Positions 32,869 to 40,440 of a stretch of DNA of 44,903 bases are shown one piece after another. Under the pieces are notes generated by a model that saw only the letters and a list, made by a program, of their open reading frames with translations, did no database searches and was not told the DNA's origin. Both the position numbers and the translations under genes were made by a program. The stretch spans positions 1 to 44,903 of the forward strand of contig JBFGCA010000028.1 of assembly GCA_041567315.1 (NCBI GenBank), given 5' to 3'. Within the stretch, counting starts at the first letter, position 1; the number at the start of each line of letters is the position of its first letter. The stretch comes from JBFGCA01 sp041567315. GTDB taxonomy: Bacteria; Acidobacteriota; Thermoanaerobaculia; Multivoradales; JAHEKO01.

Positions 32869-34814
32869 GGCGCCTCCCCTCCGCTCTCGCCGTGACAGAG
32901 AGCACAGTCGCCGTCGGCGAACGGCGGATGGGACACCGGCAGCAGCAGCCCGGCCATCGCCGAAGCGTGGGGGTCGTGGCAGGCCCCGCAATCCATGGCG
33001 CTGGCCGGCAGCCCCAGGTGGCCTGCCGCGAACTCTGCCGTCTCCGTGTCGTGGCAGTTGCCGCAGGTGGTCGCCAGCGGTTCCAGGAGCAGCCGCGGAT
33101 GCCGCGCGCCGTGCGGCTCGTGGCAGGTCAGGCAGCCGTCCTGCTCCTCGGCCGGCGGGTGCGCGGACTGGGTGGCGAGCTGATGCTCGACCGCCTGGTG
33201 ACAGCTCGCGCAGAGCGGGCGGACCGGGGCGCGGAGCAGCGCTTCGACGGCCGCCTCGTGCGGCTGGTGGCAGGCGGCGCACTCGCCCTCCCGCGCCGGC
33301 GGATGGCCCGATCCCCCGAGCGGCGGCTCGAGGGTCAGATCGTGGCACTCGCCACACAGGGAGAGCGCGGGCTGGGCGAGCAGCGCCGGCTGCTCCGAGG
33401 CGTGGGGCAGATGGCAGAGCTCGCAGTCGCCGTCGGCGAAGGGCGGGTGGCTGCTGACCGGCTCCGGGGCGCCGGCCGCGGGCTCGTGGCAGGAGCGGCA
33501 GAGCGCCGCGCCCTCGGCCAGCAGCAGACCCTCGCCGCCGGCGTGCGGCGCGTGGCAGGAGCTGCACTGCGCCGTGGCCACCGGGGCGTGGAGCACCGGC
33601 AGTCCCGAGCTGGCGCCGATCCCGGCGTGGCACTCGCCGCACAGCTCGCCCTGTCCGGCGACCAGCAGCGCCGGCCGGCCGCTGCCGTGAGGCTGGTGGC
33701 AGGAAACGCAGTCGTCGAGGCTCGGCGGATGGACGAACGCCTCGCCGGCGTCCGCCGGATCTTCGTGGCAGTCGGTGCACAGGGTGCGGGACTCCTGGGT
33801 CAGCAGTTGGGGATGGGCGGTGGCGTGCCCGCCGTGACAGGAGCTGCACTCGCCGGCCACGGCGTGCGGATGGGCGGCGGTCAGGGCCGCGGCGACGTCG
33901 TCGTGGCAGTCGCCGCAGAGCTCCGCCTCGGCCGCCGCCAGCAGCGGGACGTGGTCCGAGGTGTGGGGGTCGTGGCAGTCGAGGCACTGGCCTTCGGCGG
34001 CCGGCGGATGGACCGAGCCGGACCCGCCCGCGGCGGGCGGGTCGTGGCAGTCGAGGCAGGACTCCTCGGTCGGCGCCCCCCCGCCGGCGGCGTGGCAGGA
34101 GGCGCACTCGAGCACGGGGTGGACCGAGGCGCGCAGCAGCCCAGGGCTGGCGCCCGAGTGCGGCGGATGGCAGCTCGCACAGTCGCCCTCCGCCACAGGC
34201 AGCCCGCCGTGGGCGCCGGCGAAGCCGTCTTCGATCCCCGCGTGGCAGGAGGCGCAGAGCTCCAGCGGGGGTTCCCGCAGCAGGGCCTGGTGCGCCGAGC
34301 CGTGGGGCAGATGGCAGGTCGAGCAGTCCTCCGCCACCGGGGCGTGGGGCACCTTCCCCGCGAACGCCGCGCCGCCGTGACAGTCGAGACAGAGCTGGCG
34401 TGCCGGCGCCTCGAGGATCGCCGGGTGGTCGGAGCCGTGCGGATCGTGGCAGGTCGAGCAGCTCGCCACCTCGGGATGGGTGTGCTCGGCCTCCAGGGCG
34501 GTGAGCTCGGCGGCGTGGCACTCGAGGCAGAGCTCGGGCTCCTCCTGCTGCAGCCTGAGCGCCCCGACCAGGCCGTGTGGCTTGTGGCAGGAGGTGCAGT
34601 CGCCGGTGGCCAGCGGCGCGTGGGGGAAGCCGACGTCCCGGCCCACCTCCTGGTGGCACTCCACGCACTTGCCGCCGGGCTGGAAGCGCGAGCCCTTCTT
34701 GAGCTGCGCGGCGCCGGGCTCGGCGCCGGCCACCAGCCAGGCCAGCAGGAGCGCCCCCGCCAGGAGCACCCCCACCGGGAGCACCACGGTGATCCGGGAC
34801 CGGCGCTCAGCCAT
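32865..34814 (-). CDS. 26-heme cytochrome c (paired CxxCH type)
   Basis: The 649-aa protein begins at ATG 34814, eight bases inside the upstream gene's end. A hydrophobic N-terminus (ITVVLPVGVLLAGALLLAWLVAG) acts as signal peptide or membrane anchor. I count 26 CxxCH motifs, one per 24 residues, alternating CxxCH with CxxCHxPH in a regular repeat near 45 residues (CVECHQE, CTSCHKPH; CLECHAAE, CSTCHDPH; CLDCHGG, CSTCHLPH; and so on). Each repeat also ends with 'HxPxAxGDC', supplying another His. This is the doubled-CXXCH family of long periplasmic wires. Its size, and its place after the barrel and chaperone genes, suit the electron-carrying component of a trans-outer-membrane conduit; that role is inferred. 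Confidence 0.93.
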   Translation of the reverse strand: MAERRSRITVVLPVGVLLAGALLLAWLVAGAEPGAAQLKKGSRFQPGGKCVECHQEVGRDVGFPHAPLATGDCTSCHKPHGLVGALRLQQEEPELCLECHAAELTALEAEHTHPEVASCSTCHDPHGSDHPAILEAPARQLCLDCHGGAAFAGKVPHAPVAEDCSTCHLPHGSAHQALLREPPLELCASCHAGIEDGFAGAHGGLPVAEGDCASCHPPHSGASPGLLRASVHPVLECASCHAAGGGAPTEESCLDCHDPPAAGGSGSVHPPAAEGQCLDCHDPHTSDHVPLLAAAEAELCGDCHDDVAAALTAAHPHAVAGECSSCHGGHATAHPQLLTQESRTLCTDCHEDPADAGEAFVHPPSLDDCVSCHQPHGSGRPALLVAGQGELCGECHAGIGASSGLPVLHAPVATAQCSSCHAPHAGGEGLLLAEGAALCRSCHEPAAGAPEPVSSHPPFADGDCELCHLPHASEQPALLAQPALSLCGECHDLTLEPPLGGSGHPPAREGECAACHQPHEAAVEALLRAPVRPLCASCHQAVEHQLATQSAHPPAEEQDGCLTCHEPHGARHPRLLLEPLATTCGNCHDTETAEFAAGHLGLPASAMDCGACHDPHASAMAGLLLPVSHPPFADGDCALCHGESGGEAP

Positions 34815-36555
34815 CGTGCGGCGCGCCCCCTCCCTCGCCGTGGGGCTCCTCTTCGCGGCGGCCGGTGATCGCGAGGGCGGCCAGCGCCTCCTCCCGGATC
34901 TCGATCTCCGAGCGCTCGCGGAGCTTGGTCATGAACTCGTCCAGCCGGCGCTCGAACTTGCCGCCGAAGACCGCCTCGCGGACGTTGCCCGAGACCTCCT
35001 GGTAGGAGTAGATCCCCTGCTCCTGGCGGTCGGTGATCCGGAGGACCAGCCAGCCCTCACCGGCGGCGGCAACGGGGTCGAGAACTTCCCCGACCGCCGC
35101 CTCGAGCAGGTCACGATTGATGTCGTCCGCCCCCATCTGGGGCACCATCCAGCCGCGGTCCCCACCCTGGTCCTTGTAGGCGTCGAGCGACTGCTGCCGA
35201 GCCAGCCAGGCGAAGTCCGTGCCGCCCCGCAGCAGCCCGGCGAGCCGCTCGGCTTCTTCGCGGCTGGCCACCGTGATCTGCCCGATCCGCACCCTGGGCG
35301 GCCGGCGGAAGCTCTCGCGGTGCGTCTCGTAGTGCGCGCGCTTCTCCTCTTCGCTGATCTCGATGCCGGCGCCGACCACCTCCTCGAGGAACCGGGGCAC
35401 CAGTAGCTGGGTCTCATAGGCGTGGAGCGCGCGCTCCACCTCGGGCAGCGCTCCGTAGCCGCGCGCCAGCGCCTCGAGACGCAGCAGCTCGCTCTCGATC
35501 AGCCGGTCGAGGATGATCGGCGCCGCTGCCCGCGCGGCCTCGACGTTGCGCACCCCCTTCCACCTCGCCAGCAGCGCCTGGGCGTACCTCTCGGCGGTGA
35601 TCACCGCGCTCTCGCCGAGTCTGGCCACCACCGCGCTGGGTTCCGGGCTGGGGGGGACCAGGCGCCCGTCGGGCAGCCGCTCCGGTGCCAGCGCCGCGAC
35701 CACGGCCTCGTCGGTCGTCACCGGATGGCGCTGCCGCAGCTCGGCCGCCAGCGCCTCGCGGCGGGCCGCCGCCTTGCGCTGCCGCACCAGCGATGCCACC
35801 GTCCGCTCGAGCTTGGGGAAGCGCTCGGGATCGGCGGCCGCGAACGACTCGACACGGAACACCGACCAGCCCAGATCGGTGGCCAGCGGACCCGCCAGCT
35901 CGCCGGGGTCGAGCGCGAACACCGTCTCGGCCACCTCGCGCTGCAGGTCGATGCGCGCCAGGTCCTCGACCAGGCCTCCGCGCAGCCGGTAGGGATCGAC
36001 CGAGCGCTCGGCCGCCAGGGCCGCCATGTCGGCCCCCGCATCGAGCGCCTCTCGCAGCTCCTCGGCGCCGTCCCGCTCGTAGGCGGTCACCACCCGGAAG
36101 GTGGCGCGGCGATACTGCTCCTCGAAGAGCCGCCGGACCTCCTCGGGCTCCGGCACCGAGTGCTGGTCGATCTCCTCGCGCTCGAGCCGCCGGATGGCCA
36201 GCTCCTCCCGGCGCCTGGTCACGCGGTCGGCCACCGACGGCTCTTCGTCCATGCCGAGCGCGCGCGCCTCCTGGCCGATCAGGGTGTCGTTGACCACCCG
36301 GAAGAGGAGCCGGTCGAGATCGAAGGCGCCACGCTCGCCGCCGGCGGCGCCGGCGTGGAGGCCGGCGAGCTGCCGCTCCAGGTCCTCGGCGCGGATGGCC
36401 TCGCCGTTGACCAGGGCGACGACCCCGGCCTCTTCGGCGGCCGGGTCGACGGCGGCCCCGGCCCCGGGGGCGGCGACGGAGGGCGCCGCCAGTGCCCAGG
36501 CGGGCACCAGCACCGTCAGCGCGAAAGCGGCCCGACTCCTCATCACCCCAGTCAT
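34807..36555 (-). CDS. SurA-like chaperone with two parvulin (PpiC) domains
   Basis: ATG 36555 overlaps the upstream TGA (ATGA); a second ATG four codons later is possible. The 582-aa product has a signal peptide (RSRAAFALTVLVPAWALAAPSVAA). A SurA-like N-domain (VVALVNGEAIRAEDLERQLAGL, DTLIGQEARALGM) precedes a first parvulin-like domain at about 125-250, where RATFRVVTAYERDGAEELREAL and DLGWSVFRVESF are visible. A second helical segment and a better-conserved parvulin domain follow at about 440-545 (VRIGQITVASREEAERLAGLL, DQGGDRGWMVPQM, GWLVLRITDRQEQG). It is a peptidyl-prolyl isomerase and holdase in the periplasm, presumably dedicated to the barrel and cytochromes encoded beside it. PPIase genes also occur near omcS in Geobacter (recollection). 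Confidence 0.88.
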   Translation of the reverse strand: MTGVMRSRAAFALTVLVPAWALAAPSVAAPGAGAAVDPAAEEAGVVALVNGEAIRAEDLERQLAGLHAGAAGGERGAFDLDRLLFRVVNDTLIGQEARALGMDEEPSVADRVTRRREELAIRRLEREEIDQHSVPEPEEVRRLFEEQYRRATFRVVTAYERDGAEELREALDAGADMAALAAERSVDPYRLRGGLVEDLARIDLQREVAETVFALDPGELAGPLATDLGWSVFRVESFAAADPERFPKLERTVASLVRQRKAAARREALAAELRQRHPVTTDEAVVAALAPERLPDGRLVPPSPEPSAVVARLGESAVITAERYAQALLARWKGVRNVEAARAAAPIILDRLIESELLRLEALARGYGALPEVERALHAYETQLLVPRFLEEVVGAGIEISEEEKRAHYETHRESFRRPPRVRIGQITVASREEAERLAGLLRGGTDFAWLARQQSLDAYKDQGGDRGWMVPQMGADDINRDLLEAAVGEVLDPVAAAGEGWLVLRITDRQEQGIYSYQEVSGNVREAVFGGKFERRLDEFMTKLRERSEIEIREEALAALAITGRREEEPHGEGGGAPHDG

Positions 36556-37604
36556 CCCTTGTCGACGGCGCCGGCCAGAAGCGAGCGGACCATCGCCCGC
36601 GCCAGCACCCCGGCCGAGTAGGTGCGGCCCAGCCGGAAAAGCGACTGGCTGTCCCGCCCCCGGCGCTCCAGCCCGTCGCTCCACTCGATGCCGCCCGAGC
36701 GCCCGTCGAGCAGGCGCGCCGACAGCGAGATCCACGGCTCCGGCTCGATCGCCAGACCGGGGTCGAAGATCTCCACCGTGCCGGTCAGGATCCGCTCCGC
36801 CCCCGCGGTCTCGTGGAGGTCGGACCGGGTCGCCGCGTCCACCTGACCGCGCCACAGCCGCCCCTGGCGACGCTGGACCTCGCTCACGAGCGCCGGCAGG
36901 ACGAGGACCATGCCCTGGTCGTGCAGCTCGGCGAGGGCCGCCTGGGTCAGCAGGTCCCCGGCGGCAGCCGGCCGCCAATCGGCGATGCTGTCGAAAGGGA
37001 CGACCGCCACCCGGGTGCCGCCCCTGAGTGCCGAGCCGGGGAGCAGAAAACCGGTCCGCGAGGAACCCAGCCGCGGGTACGCCGGCGAGCGGCCGGCCAC
37101 CGTGAGCGGCTGCACGAGCCGACGCGACACCTCCTCCGCCAGCTCGGCGAGGTCAGCGACGCCGCCCAGCCCGAGCCAGCGCTTGTCGTCCAGCCCGCTC
37201 GCCGCCTCCAGACCGGCCCAGTGGAGCCGGTCGTCGCCAGCTGCGTAGATCTGGGCCGACACGGTGACCCGCGGAACCGGTGTCGCACTCGCCTCATGCA
37301 GGGTTAACGAACAGAACCAGCCGGCGTCGAATTCCCCGGCCAGCTGCTCCAGCGCCGGCGGCGGCGCGCCGGCCACGTCGCGGATCCGCAGCCGCCGGAG
37401 CACCGCGCGCAGACCGGTGGCCTCTCGCAGCGGCCGCTGCGCGGACAGCTCCTGCCGGACCGCCGCCTCCACCAGGGCGGCGGTTTCGGGATCGCCCACC
37501 CGGTCCTGGACCGGCAGCAGCAGCCCCGCGCCGGCCGGCAGCTCCGCCCGGGCCGCCGGCGCGGCGAGGGCCAGGGTGAGGACCGCTAAGCAGATCCGGC
37601 GCAT
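36552..37604 (-). CDS. Exported CsgG/TolB-N-like protein
   Basis: The 350-aa product starts at ATG 37604 with signal peptide MRRICLAVLTLALAAPAARA. Two related halves are seen. The first (GLLLPVQDRVGDPETAALVEAAVRQEL) and second (TRVAVVPFDSIADWRPAAAGDLLTQAALAEL, AERILTGTVEIFDPGL) both resemble the alpha/beta fold of CsgG, LpoB and TolB N-domains, in which 'hxhxPFxx' is followed by helices and 'hxGxh'. Function in this locus is unknown; CsgG-type proteins often help build outer-membrane export structures. It overlaps the chaperone gene by four bases and follows the small lipoprotein gene by 19 bp. Confidence 0.65.
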   Translation of the reverse strand: MRRICLAVLTLALAAPAARAELPAGAGLLLPVQDRVGDPETAALVEAAVRQELSAQRPLREATGLRAVLRRLRIRDVAGAPPPALEQLAGEFDAGWFCSLTLHEASATPVPRVTVSAQIYAAGDDRLHWAGLEAASGLDDKRWLGLGGVADLAELAEEVSRRLVQPLTVAGRSPAYPRLGSSRTGFLLPGSALRGGTRVAVVPFDSIADWRPAAAGDLLTQAALAELHDQGMVLVLPALVSEVQRRQGRLWRGQVDAATRSDLHETAGAERILTGTVEIFDPGLAIEPEPWISLSARLLDGRSGGIEWSDGLERRGRDSQSLFRLGRTYSAGVLARAMVRSLLAGAVDKG

Positions 37605-37623
37605 CTCGGGCTCGGGCTTGGGC

Positions 37624-38208
37624 TCAGCCCAGCAGGCTTTCGAGGATGGCGCGGACGCAGCGCCGGGTGGTCTCGGAGATCGGCTCGGCTCCGGTCCCCA
37701 GCACCCTGGCGCCGAGCCCCGCCCCCTTCTCGCTGTGGGTGGCCGCCCACACCGCCGCCCCGGTCTCGGTCTCGACCATGTGGAGGTCGAGCGTCACGGC
37801 GGGGATCAGCAGGGTGCCGGCCCGCACGAAGTCCGACTGGGTGACGCTGCCCAGGATCAGGGCCTGGACGCCCAGCGTCCGACCCAGCTCGATCGTCTGC
37901 TCGCGGCTGGGCGAGGAGCGGTGGCCGCCCGGCAGGCGGTCGAGGGCGGCCTGGACCTCGCCCGGCTCGAGGACGTCGACGGCGCCCGAGGCCAGCAGCT
38001 CGGTGATCAGCAGGCGGGTGGCCCGCTCCCCGGCCTGCCGGTCGGCGGCGAGGTTCTCGAGCGGGAGCACCGCCAACCGCTCGACGAAGCCAAAATCGAA
38101 CTGCGGGTTGGTGAACTCGGTGGGCCGCAGGCCGCTGGCGCACCCCAGCCAGGTCCAGCCCAGGCAGGTCGCGGCGAGCAGTGCAAAGTGTCGGGGACGA
38201 GAGCGCAT
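37624..38208 (-). CDS. GNA1162/CsgG-like lipoprotein
   Basis: The 194-aa product has a lipoprotein signal (HFALLAATCLGWTWLGC, lipobox WLGC, Cys23). The mature domain ERLAVLPLENLAADRQAGERATRLLITELLASGAVDVLEPGEVQAAL, then LGRTLGVQALILGSVTQSDFV and PAVTLDLHMVETETGAAVWAAT, fits the GNA1162/CsgG-like fold used by lipoproteins at the outer membrane. GAGAGG, overlapping the stop codon of the upstream barrel gene, is its ribosome-binding site, so translation is coupled. A role in localising or assembling the barrel or filament is plausible, but inferred only from position. Confidence 0.72.
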   Translation of the reverse strand: MRSRPRHFALLAATCLGWTWLGCASGLRPTEFTNPQFDFGFVERLAVLPLENLAADRQAGERATRLLITELLASGAVDVLEPGEVQAALDRLPGGHRSSPSREQTIELGRTLGVQALILGSVTQSDFVRAGTLLIPAVTLDLHMVETETGAAVWAATHSEKGAGLGARVLGTGAEPISETTRRCVRAILESLLG

Positions 38209-38220
38209 CGCGTCTACCTC

Positions 38221-40320
38221 TCAGAAGAAGAGATTGAGCCCCACCCGCAGCGTGTTGGTCTCGGTGTCGGCGGCCTCGGCCTGCTCGAAGGTCGAGCGGG
38301 TCACCGTCGCCCACATCGTAATCCATCGCTGGAGGCGGTAGTTGAGGCTGAGGGTGGAGATGGTGGTCTGGCGGAGCTGCTCGGTCTCGGTGTCCTCCCA
38401 GGTGAGCGCTGCGTTGAGCCGCGGCCCGGGGGCCCAGAAGACGCCGTAGCGCTGGGTGAGGGTCTCCTGGCGGTCGTCGTCCGCCAGGTCCCAGTCGCCG
38501 TTCAGGGTCAGGAACGGGGTCACCCGCCAGGAGGTCCTGAGCTGCAGGTTGCTCCGCCGGCTGAGGGTCACCGTCCCGGTCGAGTCGAACGAGGTGTACG
38601 AGACCACGCCGTCGAGGGTCCAGTTCTCGGTGGGGCGGGCCTCCACGGTCTCGAGCCAGCGCCAGCTCGTCTGCTCGAAGCCCGCGAACGGATCGTCGAC
38701 CCGGCTCCAGGACACCTCGGAGGTGAGCCGCAGGTCGGGGAGCAGCTCGGTGAGGGCCCGCAGCCGCACGGTGTCGACCGCCCGGATCAGCAGCTCGTCC
38801 TCGCGCTCCTCGCGCTGGGTGGCGGTGAGCACGGTCTCGACGGTCGGCAGCGGCGTCCACTCCAGGCTTCCCGACACCTCCTCCTCCTCGCGCTGCAAGG
38901 TCGGGTCCAGGCTTTCCTCGAGGTCGGCGAAGCGGTAGCTGACCCGCAGATCGAGCGCCGCGGCCAGCCCGACCCGCGCCTCGCCGCGGTAGTCGAACTC
39001 GTCCAGCTCCTGGCTGAGCCGGCCGCCCACCAGGTCCTCGGTGTTGCGGGCGTTGGCGGTCAGGGTGAAGCCGAGCCGGCGATGGGGGTCGTAGCTGGCG
39101 AAGAGGCCCGCCTGGTAGGTGGTGGCGTCGCCCTCCTCGCGCCCCAGCCGGTCGACCTCGACCAGCGCCCGGATCTCGGTCACCGCCACCTCCGGGAAGC
39201 TGTTGGCCGAGACGTTGACCGCCTTGAAGTAGCGGCCGGTGGTCTCCGGAAAGCGCAGCACGTAGCGCAGCAGGACGTCGTCGAAGACGGCGCTGGCGGC
39301 CGGCACCGCGGTCCAGCTGAGGTTGTCGCTGCTCTGGTAGACCCGCCACAACAGGCCCGGGTCGGAGGGCGCGTCGACGGTGATCTCGAGCTGGCTGACC
39401 TGGCGCGTCAGCCCCAGATCGAGACCGAGGTTGCGGAACGTGTTGGCGGCCCCGATCTCGATCCGCGGCAGCACCGGCGAGGTGAGGTCGCCGTCGATCA
39501 GCGCCGGCTGCGGCTCGAGCTCTCCAACCTCGGGGGAGGTGTCGACCGCGGCGAGCCCCTGGCGCGGCGACAGCGGCCGGTCGAAGGTGGTGCCGTCGGG
39601 CGCCCGCTCGAGCTGCTCGATCTCGCTCAGCCAGAGGTTGGCAGAGACGAACAGGCGGTCGCTCCAGAAGCGGTCGGCGAAGTCGAGCCGCAGCTCGTGG
39701 CGATCCTCGTCGAGCCGGAACGAGGTCAGCCGGCTCTCGATCTCCGAGCGCCGGAAGGAGTAGCGGGCGCCCCAGCGGGTGCGGTCGTAGAGCGCCGACA
39801 GCTCGACCAGCCGCGAGTCGGTCCGCCGCCCGAAGACCTCGACCGCGACGTTGGTGTCCTCCTGCAGGCGGAGCGAGAACCGGGGACCGCGGCGCGGGCG
39901 CCACTCGAACTGCCCCAGATAGGTCTCGAGATCGAGGTCGTTGACCTCGTTGGTGGTACGCAGCGCCCGGTCCTGGAACAGGAGTCGGGCGGAGAAAACG
40001 GGGCGGTCGTAGGTCAGCTGGAGCTGGGGCTCACGGCTCTGCCGGCGGAAGGTGGCGCCCGCCTCGGGCGAGCTCTGGAAGTCGTTGAGACGGAAGTGGA
40101 AGGCCATCCGCACCAGCGGGGTCAGCGCCTGCTGGAGGCTCACCCGGTACTTCTGGTCCAGCTGGTCCTCGCGCTGGTCGTCGACCTCGACCGGACCGGC
40201 GTAGAGGCGGGCGCTGCCGCTGAGCTGGATGGCGCCGACCGGCCCCGCTAGCAGCAGCAGGAAGAAGGCCAAGCAGCCGACGAGCGCCGCGCCGTGGGCA
40301 GCCTGTCGTGCCGGTACCAC
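38221..40320 (-). CDS. Outer-membrane beta-barrel with discoidin-like insert, probable conduit porin
   Basis: The 699-aa protein starts at GTG 40320 with signal peptide (ALVGCLAFFLLLLAGPVGA). The remainder is dominated by alternating amphipathic strands of 8-12 residues (YRVSLQQALTPLVRMAFHFRL, RFSLRLQEDTNVAVEV, TLSLNYRLQRWITMWATVTRS) and ends in RVGLNLFF, the terminal Phe expected for BAM-inserted barrels. Between about 290 and 390 there is a non-barrel segment (LEITVDAPSDPGLLWRVYQSSDNLSWTAV, YVLRFPETTGRYFKAVNVSANSFPEVAVTEIRAL) with the look of an F5/8 (discoidin-like) domain. In porin-cytochrome complexes a barrel surrounds a multiheme protein; the 26- and 16-heme proteins of this operon are candidate partners. 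No sequence identity to MtrB is claimed. Confidence 0.8.
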   Translation of the reverse strand: MVPARQAAHGAALVGCLAFFLLLLAGPVGAIQLSGSARLYAGPVEVDDQREDQLDQKYRVSLQQALTPLVRMAFHFRLNDFQSSPEAGATFRRQSREPQLQLTYDRPVFSARLLFQDRALRTTNEVNDLDLETYLGQFEWRPRRGPRFSLRLQEDTNVAVEVFGRRTDSRLVELSALYDRTRWGARYSFRRSEIESRLTSFRLDEDRHELRLDFADRFWSDRLFVSANLWLSEIEQLERAPDGTTFDRPLSPRQGLAAVDTSPEVGELEPQPALIDGDLTSPVLPRIEIGAANTFRNLGLDLGLTRQVSQLEITVDAPSDPGLLWRVYQSSDNLSWTAVPAASAVFDDVLLRYVLRFPETTGRYFKAVNVSANSFPEVAVTEIRALVEVDRLGREEGDATTYQAGLFASYDPHRRLGFTLTANARNTEDLVGGRLSQELDEFDYRGEARVGLAAALDLRVSYRFADLEESLDPTLQREEEEVSGSLEWTPLPTVETVLTATQREEREDELLIRAVDTVRLRALTELLPDLRLTSEVSWSRVDDPFAGFEQTSWRWLETVEARPTENWTLDGVVSYTSFDSTGTVTLSRRSNLQLRTSWRVTPFLTLNGDWDLADDDRQETLTQRYGVFWAPGPRLNAALTWEDTETEQLRQTTISTLSLNYRLQRWITMWATVTRSTFEQAEAADTETNTLRVGLNLFF

Positions 40321-40382
40321 GCCTCACCGCCACCCATGTGGACCGAGCATGCAGCCCATTATCCCCCCGCCCGATAAACGAC

Positions 40383-40410
40383 CGCCCGAGGCCCGCGGGG
40401 GCCTCGGGCG
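40383..40410 (-). terminator. Strong 12-bp-stem hairpin after the OmcS-like gene
   Basis: CGCCCGAGGCCC and GGGCCTCGGGCG pair perfectly around a 4-nt loop, 30 bp after the stop of the OmcS-like gene. Read on the minus strand it is followed by GTCGTTTATC, only a weak U-tract. It may act as a partial terminator or 3' stabiliser that sets higher cytochrome than conduit expression. A GATAAT element (40358-40363, minus strand) lies just beyond, but no good -35 accompanies it. Confidence 0.65.
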
Positions 40411-40440
40411 TCGCCTACCCGGTAAAGGTGCTCGTCGGAG

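Noticed and set aside
31606..34814. 26- and 16-heme genes as one gene split by a frameshift
   Set aside because: The downstream gene has its own ATG in an ATGA overlap and a full signal peptide, so these are two genes.
40340..40375. Possible sigma-54 site (GG-N10-GC) just upstream of the barrel gene on the minus strand
   Set aside because: Only the dinucleotides fit; the flanking bases depart from consensus, and such spacing is frequent by chance in GC-rich DNA.
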